From Gammaproteobacteria bacterium (lineage in GTDB: Bacteria; Pseudomonadota; Gammaproteobacteria; Pseudomonadales; Cellvibrionaceae), in contig JAGKWY010000002.1 in NCBI GenBank assembly GCA_021151625.1, positions 62,001-126,000 of the forward strand: 64,000 nt of DNA. Reading direction: 5' to 3'. Position 1 is the stretch's first letter; each line of letters begins with the position of its first letter. Below, piece after piece: positions 1 to 8,753 of the stretch. The notes under the pieces are model-generated. The model saw only the letters and a list, made by a program, of their open reading frames with translations. It ran no database searches and was not told where the DNA came from. Position numbers and translations under genes: made by a program.

Positions 1-435
1 TATTATTTAGAAAAGAAATCTTTTGGTGATCAAGTTTCATTACAACGCTTTTCTGCCTCGTTTAAGCCTTGGTCAATTCTCGGTTTATTGGGAACGGTCG
101 TTTTGTTATTCGGGTTTCAAGCCAAAACTATTTTTGACCAACCCATCGCCATCGTTCTCATTGCAATTCCTTTGGTGATCCAATCCTATGGTGTGTTTGC
201 CATAACGTTTATTGCCGCTCGGGCAATTCGGCTTCCGTATAGTGTCGCTGCTCCCGCCTGTTTGATTGGTGGATCAAACTTTTTCGAGCTGGCAGTTGCC
301 GTTGCTATTTCGTTATTTGGGCTTCACTCAGGCGCCGCGCTAGCCACTGTTGTGGGTGTTCTAGTGGAAGTCCCTGTGATGCTTTCTCTCGTTGCTTTTT
401 GCAATCGAAGCCAACACTTATTTAATCGAACGTAA
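1..435 (+). CDS. acr3: Acr3-type arsenite efflux transporter, C-terminal part (5' end outside window)
   Basis: The reading frame is open from base 1, so only the last 144 residues are present. They are strongly hydrophobic, with about four membrane spans, and contain the segment [18 protein letters not shown], typical of the last helices of ACR3-family (BASS superfamily) arsenite carriers. These inner-membrane proteins extrude As(III) using the proton motive force. It is the first visible gene of an arsenic operon; the next gene starts 23 bases downstream. The family call rests on the C-terminal third plus operon context. The start codon is left of the window. Confidence 0.85.
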   Translation, partial: YYLEKKSFGDQVSLQRFSASFKPWSILGLLGTVVLLFGFQAKTIFDQPIAIVLIAIPLVIQSYGVFAITFIAARAIRLPYSVAAPACLIGGSNFFELAVAVAISLFGLHSGAALATVVGVLVEVPVMLSLVAFCNRSQHLFNRT

Positions 436-458
436 AAACATATTTCTAAGGAAATTCC

Positions 459-980
459 ATGCCGTTAGTACATCCCTTCACTTCGCTTAACCTCGAAGGT
501 GCGGGCCAAATTCTTTTCACTCCGTGCCCCGGCACCAAAGAGGTTGGTCTGCAATTGTCTCTTGAGCAACTGGCCGAGGCCGGAGCTGCTGCTGTGCTTA
601 CTCTTATGCCAAAAGAGGAAATACAGCGTAATGCTGTTACTGATTTGCCAGAGCTATGCGCGCAGTTAGGTTTGCAATGGTTTTATTTGCCCATCGAGGA
701 TGACCATGCGCCCGAACAACTATTTCAGGACGCTTGGCTGTTATCGAAAGAAAAAATCCATGCGCTGGTAGCGCAAGGAAAAACAATTGCCATCCACTGT
801 AAGGGCGGCTCTGGTCGTACAGGGCTAGTTGCGGCGCAAATTTTATTGGAGCAAGGGTTGCCACTGGATGAAGTGATTGATCGCGTACGTGCAATTCGCC
901 CTAGCGCATTGCAGATTCCCGCGCATCAGGAATACATCAATAATCTTGCCAACCAAATAGCATCCGAACCCGTAAATTGA
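459..980 (+). CDS. Dual-specificity/tyrosine phosphatase-like protein of the arsenic operon
   Basis: A 173-residue protein with the CX5R phosphatase signature HCKGGSGRTG near residue 112 (Cys nucleophile, Arg in the phosphate loop). It also has a general-acid-type aspartate pair (EDDHAP) about 30 residues earlier, as in CDKN3-like and other cysteine phosphatases. A ribosome site (aagga) precedes the ATG. It lies between acr3 and the GAPDH gene with gaps of 23 and 22 bases, so it is almost certainly co-transcribed. Its substrate is unknown. The cysteine-based fold is related to arsenate reductases only in a broad sense, so an arsenate-reducing role would be speculation. Confidence 0.8.
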   Translation: MPLVHPFTSLNLEGAGQILFTPCPGTKEVGLQLSLEQLAEAGAAAVLTLMPKEEIQRNAVTDLPELCAQLGLQWFYLPIEDDHAPEQLFQDAWLLSKEKIHALVAQGKTIAIHCKGGSGRTGLVAAQILLEQGLPLDEVIDRVRAIRPSALQIPAHQEYINNLANQIASEPVN

Positions 981-1002
981 AAATTCGTTGAAGGATTAAT
1001 CC

Positions 1003-2010
1003 ATGAAAAAAATTAAAGTTGGTATTAACGGGTTTGGTCGCATTGGTCGGTTGGCATTGCGTGCATCCTGGAATTGGCCGGAATTTGAATTTCTGCAAAT
1101 TAATGATCCTGCTGCTGATACGGAAACCTACGCACATTTATTGAAGTTCGACTCAATACAGGGAACTTGGCCAGAGGATGTTTTTGCTGATAATGGCAAG
1201 ATAATCATTAATGGAAAAGCAATTCGCGTTACCACGAACAAAGCTATTGCTGAAACGGATTGGTCAGAATGTGATGTCGTGATTGAAGCTAGTGGCAAAA
1301 TGAAATCGGTGGCTACTCTGCAAGCTTATCTTGATCAAGGCGTTAAGCAGGTTGTGGTCAGTGCACCGGTCAAAGAACCAGGAGCATTGAATATTGTGAT
1401 GGGCGTGAATCACCATTTATTTAATGTGGCGGAAAATCGTATTGTGACAGCAGCATCTTGCACCACGAATTGCCTTGCACCGGTAGTAAAAGTAATTCAT
1501 GAGAAGCTTGGTATTCGCCATGGCTCTATCACCACAATTCATAATTTAACAAATACCCAATCAATTCTGGACCAGCCTCATAAGGATCTACGCCGCGCGC
1601 GTTCCTCGGGTTCCAATTTAATTCCTACTACAACCGGATCAGCAACTGCCATAGCCGAAATATTTCCGGAATTACGCGGTCGTTTGAATGGCCACGCGGT
1701 AAGAGTTCCATTGGCAAATGCCTCGTTAACGGATTGTGTATTTGAGGTTGAACGAGCTACCACAGTAGAAGAAGTCAATGGCTTATTGAAAGCGGCCAGC
1801 GAAAATGAATTAAAAAATATTCTGGGTTATGAAGAGCGCCCGTTAGTTTCCAATGATTATTGCGGTGATTCACGCTCATCGATTGTTGATGCCTTATCAA
1901 CGATGGTAGTTAATGGTACCCAAGTGAAGATCTATGCCTGGTATGACAACGAGTGGGGTTACGCAAATCGTACAGCGGAGTTGGCAAAATTAGTTGGACT
2001 TGCCAACTAA
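1003..2010 (+). CDS. gapdh: ArsJ-associated glyceraldehyde-3-phosphate dehydrogenase
   Basis: A complete 335-residue GAPDH. The NAD-binding Rossmann start [10 protein letters not shown] is at residues 7-16, the catalytic motif ASCTTNC has its nucleophile at Cys153, the paired His is at 180, and the C-terminal [11 protein letters not shown] is present. In arsJ operons this enzyme uses arsenate in place of phosphate to make 1-arseno-3-phosphoglycerate, which ArsJ exports and which then falls apart to arsenate outside the cell. The arsJ gene begins 12 bases after the stop, so this is the resistance paralogue and not the glycolytic enzyme. A Shine-Dalgarno (gaagga) precedes the start. Confidence 0.95.
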   Translation: MKKIKVGINGFGRIGRLALRASWNWPEFEFLQINDPAADTETYAHLLKFDSIQGTWPEDVFADNGKIIINGKAIRVTTNKAIAETDWSECDVVIEASGKMKSVATLQAYLDQGVKQVVVSAPVKEPGALNIVMGVNHHLFNVAENRIVTAASCTTNCLAPVVKVIHEKLGIRHGSITTIHNLTNTQSILDQPHKDLRRARSSGSNLIPTTTGSATAIAEIFPELRGRLNGHAVRVPLANASLTDCVFEVERATTVEEVNGLLKAASENELKNILGYEERPLVSNDYCGDSRSSIVDALSTMVVNGTQVKIYAWYDNEWGYANRTAELAKLVGLAN

Positions 2011-2022
2011 GGAGATCAGCTC

Positions 2023-3252
2023 ATGACAATAACAGGCGCAGGAAAAAAGTTAAGTGCGGAAGTAAAACAATATCTGGTTGTGACCGGTAATTACTGGGCA
2101 TTCACCTTAACCGATGGTGCATTACGCATGTTGGTGGTATTGCACTTCCATCAACTTGGCTATGCCCCCTTACAAATTGCTGCGCTGTTTTTGTTTTATG
2201 AAATCTTCGGTGTGATCACCAACCTGGTGGGTGGTTATCTGGGCGCTCGTATCGGGCTAAACAGCACCATGAACATTGGTTTGGGCTTACAAGTAATCGC
2301 GCTATTAATGCTCGCTGTACCCACAGTGATGTTAACTCCGCTGTGGGTGATGGGCGCGCAAGCTCTTTCCGGCATCGCGAAAGATCTGAATAAGATGAGC
2401 GCTAAAAGCACGATCAAATTGCTCGTGCCAGGCGATCAGCAGGGACAATTGTTCAAATGGGTTGCATTGCTTACCGGATCTAAAAATGCGCTCAAAGGTG
2501 TGGGCTTCTTTCTCGGCGGCGCGTTGCTGGCGCTGTTGGGATTTGTTGGTGCTGTTGTGGCCATGGCGGCGTTATTGGGTGTTATCTGGATAGCAAGCTT
2601 ATTGTTCTTGAAAAAGGACTTGGGCAAAGCAAAACAGAAACCGAAGTTCCGCGAATTATTTTCCAAAAGTCGTGCGATTAATATTTTATCGGCTGCACGT
2701 TTATTTTTATTTGGTGCACGAGACGTCTGGTTTGTTGTTGCATTACCAGTCTTTTTGAGCAGTCAATTGGGGTGGAGCTTCTGGTGGGTTGGCGGTTTTC
2801 TCGCTATCTGGATTATCGGTTACGGTATTGTCCAATCCATTGCCCCGGTATTAATTAATCAAGGTGAAAATAGTGCGCCAGGTGGATTACATGTATTTGT
2901 CTGGGCATTGATACTGACGGGTATTCCTGCTGCCATTGCGGTGGGATTCAATTCATCACTTCCAATCGAAGCGGTGCTGATTGGCGGCCTTTTAATTTTC
3001 GGCGCTGTGTTTGCAATCAATTCCTCATTGCATAGCTACCTGATTGTGAATTACGCAAAAAGCGATGGTGTTTCCCTGGATGTAGGGTTTTATTACATGG
3101 CGAATGCACTGGGCCGATTAGTAGGAACATTGTTGTCTGGCTGGATTTACCAAACCGAGGGATTAGTCGCGTGCTTGTGGGTATCAAGTGCGTTTATTGG
3201 ATTAGCGGCATTGATCTCGTTGGGGTTGCCGCGCACCGTCAGTAATAATTGA
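2023..3252 (+). CDS. arsJ: Organoarsenical efflux MFS transporter ArsJ
   Basis: A 409-residue major-facilitator protein with about 12 hydrophobic segments. The start (VVTGNYWAFTLTDGALRMLVVLHFH is the N-terminal region) and the stretch GIAKDLNKMSAKSTIK are characteristic of ArsJ. It exports 1-arseno-3-phosphoglycerate made by the preceding GAPDH. The start is well supported by aaggagatcagctcATG. It sits tightly between the gapdh gene and the ATP-grasp gene, each gap being about 13 bases. Confidence 0.95.
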   Translation: MTITGAGKKLSAEVKQYLVVTGNYWAFTLTDGALRMLVVLHFHQLGYAPLQIAALFLFYEIFGVITNLVGGYLGARIGLNSTMNIGLGLQVIALLMLAVPTVMLTPLWVMGAQALSGIAKDLNKMSAKSTIKLLVPGDQQGQLFKWVALLTGSKNALKGVGFFLGGALLALLGFVGAVVAMAALLGVIWIASLLFLKKDLGKAKQKPKFRELFSKSRAINILSAARLFLFGARDVWFVVALPVFLSSQLGWSFWWVGGFLAIWIIGYGIVQSIAPVLINQGENSAPGGLHVFVWALILTGIPAAIAVGFNSSLPIEAVLIGGLLIFGAVFAINSSLHSYLIVNYAKSDGVSLDVGFYYMANALGRLVGTLLSGWIYQTEGLVACLWVSSAFIGLAALISLGLPRTVSNN

Positions 3253-3265
3253 GCGGGTTAAAAAT

Positions 3266-4555
3266 ATGACAAACAACAATGCAAGCTGTGAAATTCCGGG
3301 GTGCGAATCGCTAAGCAGTATGATTGCGACTCGCTTGAATGAAGATTGTTTTTGCCAAACGTTAGACCGGGAACGCCTGGACTATGTTCTTAGGCATGAT
3401 CAGCTACAAGGAGATGTGCTGGCGCAGCACCCGCAACTGTTTTCCAACATTGCCACATTTGTTTCCCGCACACAATTTACGTCAATTAAAAACGCCATAG
3501 AAGCGATTGAACGTACGATTGCTCTTCCGGCATTTAATGATTCTGTAATGCACGAAGCACATTCTCATGCCCGTGTTAACCATGGCCCCAAGGGTGCCTT
3601 CATGGGTTATGATTTCCATTTGTCTACCGATGGTGCCAGACTCATCGAAATTAATACCAATGCTGGCGGCGCATTTTTAAATGCAATATTAGTAGGCGCA
3701 CAGAAAGCATGCTGTCCTCCCATGGAGGATGCACTGCACAGCCAAACGCAAAAACTATTCGACGATTTCGTTTCAATGTTCCGGAATGAGTGGCAATTGC
3801 AGCGTGGAGATAAGCCACTACGTCGAATTGCTATCATTGATCATAATCCGGAGTCACAGTTCCTTTATCCCGAATTTGTAGTCGCACAGCGTTTATTCAA
3901 TAGTCATGGAATCGACGCCATAATTGTTGATCCGCAAGAACTCGCATACGAAAATCAGGTGCTGTCCCATCTTGGGCAGCCCATTGATTTAGTCTATAAC
4001 CGATTAACCGATTTTTATCTCACTGATCCAATCAATATTGCTTTGCTCAATGCGTATCTATCAGGGGATGTAGTCGTCACACCCAACCCATATCATCACG
4101 CACTTTACGCAGACAAACGCCATCTGATCATCTTAAGCGATAGATCAACATTGGACGCGTTGGGTTGCAATGCGGATGATGCCAGGACATTGATCGACAG
4201 CATTCCCTCCACCATATCAGTGACAACAGAAAATGCCTCGGAATTATGGTCTGGGCGAAAAGGATTATTTTTCAAGCCTGCTTGCGGCTACGGCAGTAAG
4301 GCCACGTATCGCGGTGATAAACTCACAACAAAAGTGTGGAGGGATATTGTTGCTGGCAATTACGTTGCGCAAACGTCAGTGTGGCCGAGTGAGCGTGCTA
4401 TTTTATTGGATGGTGTGGAAAGTGCGTTAAAAATGGATATTCGCGCATACAGCTATGACGGAAAAATTCAATTGTTAGCTGCACGTTTATATCAAGGGCA
4501 AACAACAAATTTTCGCACGCGTGGCGGTGGTTTTGCGCCGGTTTTTATATTGTGA
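3266..4555 (+). CDS. ATP-grasp-like protein of unknown substrate, last gene of the ars operon
   Basis: A 429-residue protein. EINTNAGGAFLN near residue 130 and GLFFKPACGYGSKATYRG near residue 332 look like the metal- and nucleotide-binding segments of glutathione-synthetase-type ATP-grasp enzymes, and the C-terminus carries TNFRTRGGGFAPVF. ATP-grasp enzymes ligate a carboxylate to an amine or thiol through an acyl-phosphate. The gene starts 13 bases after arsJ and is the last of the run, with a convergent gene 60 bases on. A link to thiol or peptide conjugation in arsenic handling is suggested only by position. The fold call is fairly secure; the reaction is not known. Confidence 0.7.
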   Translation: MTNNNASCEIPGCESLSSMIATRLNEDCFCQTLDRERLDYVLRHDQLQGDVLAQHPQLFSNIATFVSRTQFTSIKNAIEAIERTIALPAFNDSVMHEAHSHARVNHGPKGAFMGYDFHLSTDGARLIEINTNAGGAFLNAILVGAQKACCPPMEDALHSQTQKLFDDFVSMFRNEWQLQRGDKPLRRIAIIDHNPESQFLYPEFVVAQRLFNSHGIDAIIVDPQELAYENQVLSHLGQPIDLVYNRLTDFYLTDPINIALLNAYLSGDVVVTPNPYHHALYADKRHLIILSDRSTLDALGCNADDARTLIDSIPSTISVTTENASELWSGRKGLFFKPACGYGSKATYRGDKLTTKVWRDIVAGNYVAQTSVWPSERAILLDGVESALKMDIRAYSYDGKIQLLAARLYQGQTTNFRTRGGGFAPVFIL

Positions 4556-4615
4556 TAATAACTATCAAAAGTGTGCATTCGAAAATATTAAATTTAGGGT
4601 TTGAAGAGCAAGTTT

Positions 4616-5329
4616 TTACTTCCCATTTATCGATATGATCGAGTTGGATTCAATTGCTGCACTATGTAGATAATCTTTGATTTCAGGAAGACTCCAGTGC
4701 ATTGGTAAATTGTAGTATTTTAAAAAGGTATGACGAGCTTCATTACTTGTTAGAAACTCCGTCCGACGCTTTACTTGTTCATACGAAAACTGTGAAGCAT
4801 CTCCAAAGTAGAGTTCGTAATTACTAATAACGCCCTGGCGTTTGCCTGGGTAAGTTTTTGCGAATTTTTCCAGCTGGTTGCGGATATGTTCCATATCATT
4901 ACTGTCTGTAATGATGTTTTCCTCAGTATAGTAATGGAGCACCTGCTGTCTGTATCGTGCGCTATTGAAAAATAAAACGCGCAACCGCTTGTGCTTTGAG
5001 TCTAGTAGCGACTCGTCGCCAAAAAGCCATGTAAAAGTGTTATCCGGAATTTTCTCTGAATGCTCACGCTCTGAAACTGCATCATTGAGTGCATCAAAAA
5101 AATCTTTACCTTCAAGATCTTTTAATTTTGAAGCATCGATCCCCTTTGACTCAAGTCGCTCACGTTCACTTATAGTGAAGATATCAAACTCTGGTACATC
5201 GTCGTGTAGGGCTTTGGCTTTGTATGCCATAAATAGGCTTTCTGCAAAGCCTTCATTCAAGCCGCGAACGTCATACAGTGTTCGCTTCACAATCATGTAT
5301 TCGTTATGGGTCAAAGGTCTGTACGGCAT
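4616..5329 (-). CDS. Hypothetical protein, 237 aa
   Basis: I do not recognise this protein. It is soluble, charged and mostly helical in appearance, with no signal peptide or membrane span and no obvious catalytic motif. Its start overlaps the end of a small membrane-protein ORF (5,311-5,490) by 19 bases, suggesting translational coupling, and its stop lies 60 bases from the end of the arsenic operon. The serine recombinase gene lies upstream on the same strand, so the three may form one transcript. Confidence 0.6.
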   Translation of the reverse strand: MPYRPLTHNEYMIVKRTLYDVRGLNEGFAESLFMAYKAKALHDDVPEFDIFTISERERLESKGIDASKLKDLEGKDFFDALNDAVSEREHSEKIPDNTFTWLFGDESLLDSKHKRLRVLFFNSARYRQQVLHYYTEENIITDSNDMEHIRNQLEKFAKTYPGKRQGVISNYELYFGDASQFSYEQVKRRTEFLTSNEARHTFLKYYNLPMHWSLPEIKDYLHSAAIESNSIISINGK

Positions 5330-5490
5330 AATTTGTTATCCTCAACCTGCAGTCGTTTATATGGATTGCCATTGTCCTGCCTAACCAATTGAATATAGGC
5401 GCCCACCATAACAATCCAGATAATGACGATCATTGCCAGAAAAAATAAAAGCGTTATTTCCTGGTTGTTAAACACATTTAACACAGACAC
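5311..5490 (-). CDS. Small single-span membrane protein, 59 aa
   Basis: A GTG start at 5,488-5,490 is preceded by AAGGAG at a 7-base spacing. The 59-residue product has a polar start (VSVLNVFNNQE), one long hydrophobic helix (about residues 13-35) and a basic, polar tail. It overlaps the downstream hypothetical gene by 19 bases. The clear ribosome site and membrane helix support it as real although it is short. The function is unknown; partnership with the downstream 237-aa protein is inferred from the overlap. Confidence 0.55.
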   Translation of the reverse strand: MSVLNVFNNQEITLLFFLAMIVIIWIVMVGAYIQLVRQDNGNPYKRLQVEDNKLCRTDL

Positions 5491-5517
5491 TGTTCTGCTC
5501 CTTCGGATACATTAGTC

Positions 5518-6090
5518 TTATTCAGCAGCTGCGGCGTCCTGGGAGGTTTTCAATATACGGTAGATGGTAGTACGCCCTAATTTATGCGTTTTTACTAATT
5601 CTCCGATTGTCTTCCCCTGGGCGCGCTCAAGTCGAATAAGTTCCTCCTTAGCATAGTCAGACAGTTTCGGCCTTCCAAATTTCACGCCATTACACGTGGC
5701 TTTTTCGATACCTTCTCTTTGCCGCTCTGCACGCAGTTGTGTTTCAAATTCGGCGATGGCTGCGAGTAGGGTAAAGGTAAGTTTTCCGGTAGGTGTTGAG
5801 GTATCAATATGCTGATCCAGCACGTGTAAGTGAATACCTTCCACTTCAAATCGTTCGGATATGTTGACCAGTTCATGTACTGACCTGGCTAATCGATCCA
5901 GGCGAGTAATCACCAATGTATCCCCCTCCCGGAGATAATTCATACAGGCCTTGTATTCCGGTCGTGCTTTTTTGGTACCGCTAAGCTTCTCCCGATAAAT
6001 GCGTTCGCAACCAGCGGCCGTCAATTTTTCCAACTGGATTTCCAAGCTTTGTCCAATGGAGCTGACGCGTGCGTACCCGATTTTCGCCAT
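5518..6090 (-). CDS. Serine recombinase (resolvase/invertase family)
   Basis: A 190-residue small serine recombinase. It begins MAKIGYARVSS, whose serine is the catalytic nucleophile, followed by the arginine-rich active-site region (ITRLDRLARSVHEL), the E-helix, and a C-terminal Hin-type helix-turn-helix (GRPKLSDYAKEEL to GRTTIYRIL). Such enzymes resolve cointegrates or invert DNA. The ATG at 6,088-6,090 is chosen over an upstream TTG because it gives the family N-terminus. A dyad-rich region lies directly upstream (6,096-6,185), as expected for a res site. No Tn3-type transposase is visible nearby. Confidence 0.9.
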   Translation of the reverse strand: MAKIGYARVSSIGQSLEIQLEKLTAAGCERIYREKLSGTKKARPEYKACMNYLREGDTLVITRLDRLARSVHELVNISERFEVEGIHLHVLDQHIDTSTPTGKLTFTLLAAIAEFETQLRAERQREGIEKATCNGVKFGRPKLSDYAKEELIRLERAQGKTIGELVKTHKLGRTTIYRILKTSQDAAAAE

Positions 6091-6095
6091 ATGTT

Positions 6096-6185
6096 CCAAA
6101 AGTCGCCAATAGTTTATGGAAAACCAATTATGGCACTACTTTTGGGACGGTCAATAGAGAGTGTCCCAAAATGTGTACATTTTGG
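6096..6185. promoter_or_regulatory. Dyad-rich region upstream of the recombinase (candidate res/operator)
   Basis: Three overlapping inverted repeats occur in 90 bases: CCAAAAGT (6,096-6,103) with ACTTTTGG (6,138-6,145); TTTTGGGAC (6,140-6,148) with GTCCCAAAA (6,163-6,171); and CCAAAATGT-gt-ACATTTTGG (6,166-6,185). Small serine recombinases act at clusters of imperfect dyads next to their gene. The function is inferred from position. Confidence 0.45.
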
Positions 6186-6291
6186 TATTGGAGGAGGAGA
6201 AAAAGAAGGATCATTTTGTCATGTTTTTAGCGCTAAAAACTTGCTGGATTGCGCCAGTTGACTTATTGTATGTCTAGATGAGGATTGAGCC

Positions 6292-7017
6292 ATGAGTATT
6301 AACCAAACCATTCAAGATCGTATTAGAAGCATTCCCGCAGGGCAGGTGTTTGGGTATCAGGAGCTGCCTGAATACTTAAGAGCTCCAGAGGCGGTTATTA
6401 AAGCGGTCAGTCGATTGGTTGCTGATAAAAAAATTCAGCGCTTGTCGAAGGGGAAGTTTTACATCCCCAAAGCTGGGATTTTAGGTTTGAGAAAACCTTC
6501 AGATGGTGAACTGATCCGCTCCGTGATTTATAAGGACGGCCATCTTCGTGGATATATTACGGGCTTGGCTCTATTCAACAGATTGGGATTGACAACACAA
6601 GTACCTAGAACTATCACAATAGCGATAAATGGTGGTAGGCAAATGAAAGACTTTGGCTCCATTCGTATAAAAACAGTTATTACTCGTATACCAATTAAAG
6701 AAGAAAATATTGAGTTTATTCAATATCTAGATGTGCTTAAAGATGTTAAGAAAATTCCAGATTCAGATGTAAATGATGCACTTAAAATTATAAAAAACAA
6801 ACTGGAAGGTTTGCATTCGGAAGACGTTCAGCGCTTAGTATCATTGGCGGTGGAATATTATAGTCCGCAAGTGCGGGCGCTCCTCGGTTTACTGTATACG
6901 GCGATTAAAGGAAGTAGCAATGCAGAGTTAAAAAGTACTCTAAACCCAACAACAAAATATAAATTAGACCTAAATTCGAAATTATGGCCCTCAGCAAGGG
7001 ATTGGAATATTAATTAA
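6292..7017 (+). CDS. abiEi: AbiEi-like antitoxin (type IV toxin-antitoxin, DUF6088-type)
   Basis: A 241-residue protein with an N-terminal winged-helix (about residues 1-60, including RLVADKKIQRLSKGKFYIPK) followed by the AbiEi-type domain (GYITGLALFNRLGLTTQVPRTITIAING). AbiEi proteins repress their own promoter and neutralise the nucleotidyltransferase toxin AbiEii. The stop codon TAA is followed directly by the ATG of the toxin gene, as in classical abiE operons. It lies at the start of the defence-like cargo of the element. Confidence 0.85.
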   Translation: MSINQTIQDRIRSIPAGQVFGYQELPEYLRAPEAVIKAVSRLVADKKIQRLSKGKFYIPKAGILGLRKPSDGELIRSVIYKDGHLRGYITGLALFNRLGLTTQVPRTITIAINGGRQMKDFGSIRIKTVITRIPIKEENIEFIQYLDVLKDVKKIPDSDVNDALKIIKNKLEGLHSEDVQRLVSLAVEYYSPQVRALLGLLYTAIKGSSNAELKSTLNPTTKYKLDLNSKLWPSARDWNIN

Positions 7018-7977
7018 ATGAATTTGCATAACAATCAACAGCTCTTTTCCGATTTGGTAATAGGAACCGCCCAAGAAATAAAATTACCAGAGGTGTACGT
7101 AGAAAAAGATTATTGGGTGACACAAGTTCTCAAAAATCTAGCCCATTCGAAGTATGTCGACTCTGTGGTATTTAAAGGAGGAACATCTCTGTCAAAAGCT
7201 TATGGCCTAATCCATCGTTTTTCTGAAGACGTGGATTTGGCTGTATTGAGAGAAGGGCTCTCGGATAATCAGTGTCGTCGTTTGATAGAAAGAGTACAAA
7301 AGGCCATCACAGAAGATTTGCCCGAAATAGAAGGGGATCCGCGAACATCAAAGAATTCATCCTTCAGGAAGACTGTGCATCAATACCCTAGGTATATTGA
7401 TGGAGATAATTTTGGGCAAGCCTCATCTGAGCTGATAGTCGAAGTAAATTCCTTCACGAAGCCAGAGCCTTATGCGAAGAAATCAATTCAGTCGTTTATT
7501 GGAATTGCATTAGATAAGGCGGAGCGTAAAGATCTTGTTGGTGAATATGGTTTGGAGCCGTTCGATGTTAACGTACTTTCAGTTGAGAGAACGCTTGTAG
7601 AAAAGCTATTAGGTGTTGTTAAGGATAGTTACCACGCAGATCCGGTAAGTCGGTTAACAATTCGAATTCGTCATCTTTATGACATTTGCCTAATATTAAG
7701 GGTTGACGTCCATAATAATTTCCTCCAGTCGAGCGCATTCCAAGATGTTTGCGAAAAATGTATTGATGATGAGAAGGTTGGTCAATATGAAAATTCGGTA
7801 TATTTAAATGAACCCTTGAAAGAAGCTCCTATTTTTGTCGGCTTTGCAGAATGGAAGGAACCATTAGAATCTATATACAATGGGGCATTTTCTGGGCTGG
7901 TATACGGACAGCTTCCTTCTATGGATGAAATCGAGCAAACTCTAGAAAGAGTAAGAGTTCAGTTCTCACAATTCTAA
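7018..7977 (+). CDS. abiEii: AbiEii/AbiGii-family nucleotidyltransferase toxin
   Basis: A 319-residue protein with the DUF1814 nucleotidyltransferase signature: FKGGTSLSKAYGLI at residues 52-65 and SEDVDLAV at 69-76 (Asp71 and Asp73 are the expected metal ligands). AbiEii toxins modify tRNA acceptor ends and arrest growth; the family gives abortive phage resistance and stabilises mobile elements. It is immediately adjacent to its antitoxin with no intergenic base. Confidence 0.9.
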   Translation: MNLHNNQQLFSDLVIGTAQEIKLPEVYVEKDYWVTQVLKNLAHSKYVDSVVFKGGTSLSKAYGLIHRFSEDVDLAVLREGLSDNQCRRLIERVQKAITEDLPEIEGDPRTSKNSSFRKTVHQYPRYIDGDNFGQASSELIVEVNSFTKPEPYAKKSIQSFIGIALDKAERKDLVGEYGLEPFDVNVLSVERTLVEKLLGVVKDSYHADPVSRLTIRIRHLYDICLILRVDVHNNFLQSSAFQDVCEKCIDDEKVGQYENSVYLNEPLKEAPIFVGFAEWKEPLESIYNGAFSGLVYGQLPSMDEIEQTLERVRVQFSQF

Positions 7978-8002
7978 TGTAAATAAAAATTTCGAGCAGC
8001 CA

Positions 8003-8734
8003 ATGAAGCGCACTGATAGAAGACGATTTGAGAGTGAGTTCAAAAGCATCCTTAAAAAATCTGGTGATAATTGCTCACTCTGTAAAGTAAATCTACACCA
8101 CAATTCAAAAACCTTTGGTGGTTTGACTCATGATGGTAGGACTGCGCTTGCAGGGGAGTGCTGCAAGGATAGGTTGGTTGTTGTTTTGAGAGAGGGTGTA
8201 TATCTTACAAAAAATTTTAATTGCATCCCAAATTTTTCCGATCATCCACTTAAAGATGAAAAAACAATAAGCCCATCGCAAGCTGTGAAGTCGATTCACT
8301 CGCATTTTGATAATTTAGAAAAAATCTCGTCAAGTCTAATGGCTCGTGCGGGGATTGCTTCATCTAGGCATGAGGTTTGTGTTTCGGAAAATCCTTGGAA
8401 GTCTGATGATGCAGAATGGTTTAAAAATAATCCTTCGAGATCACATAGATTGCGAAAGGTCTTTACGGGTGAGTTAGAAACAATACCAAAAGATATAGTG
8501 CAAAGAAAAGTACCGGATGGTTATTGCTTGGATATGCTTATTAAGCAAGTTAGCCCAGGAAATAGAATGCGCTGCCCTGTGTGGCTAAATTCCGCGATTG
8601 AAGTTCCGGATGTTGAAGAGGTCGTACATGCCATTTTTGATGCGGCTATGAAACGAAGGGAGGGTGGCGAAATCACGGTTGATGAAATTATGCAAATGAC
8701 TAATAAATATAGCTCTCCGAAGATTATAAATTAA
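8003..8734 (+). CDS. Hypothetical protein with an N-terminal Cys-rich (possibly zinc-binding) segment
   Basis: A 243-residue protein, not recognised. Residues 24-54 contain CSLC, a conserved-looking LTHDGRTALAGECC and further Cys/His spacing compatible with a zinc site. The rest is polar and mixed in character, and the sequence ends in a helical acidic segment. It starts 26 bases after the AbiEii toxin gene and ends 20-44 bases before the helicase gene, so the four genes from 6,292 to 11,582 are probably one operon. Confidence 0.65.
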   Translation: MKRTDRRRFESEFKSILKKSGDNCSLCKVNLHHNSKTFGGLTHDGRTALAGECCKDRLVVVLREGVYLTKNFNCIPNFSDHPLKDEKTISPSQAVKSIHSHFDNLEKISSSLMARAGIASSRHEVCVSENPWKSDDAEWFKNNPSRSHRLRKVFTGELETIPKDIVQRKVPDGYCLDMLIKQVSPGNRMRCPVWLNSAIEVPDVEEVVHAIFDAAMKRREGGEITVDEIMQMTNKYSSPKIIN

Positions 8735-8753
8735 AAGAAGTCTTGTCAGTTAC

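Noticed and set aside
4965..5384. A 139-codon plus-strand frame
   Set aside because: Antisense to the 237-aa gene, Ser/Arg-rich shadow translation without a start signal.
5311..6291. Complete Tn3-type transposon
   Set aside because: No transposase gene and no 38-base terminal inverted repeat starting GGGG was seen around the recombinase.
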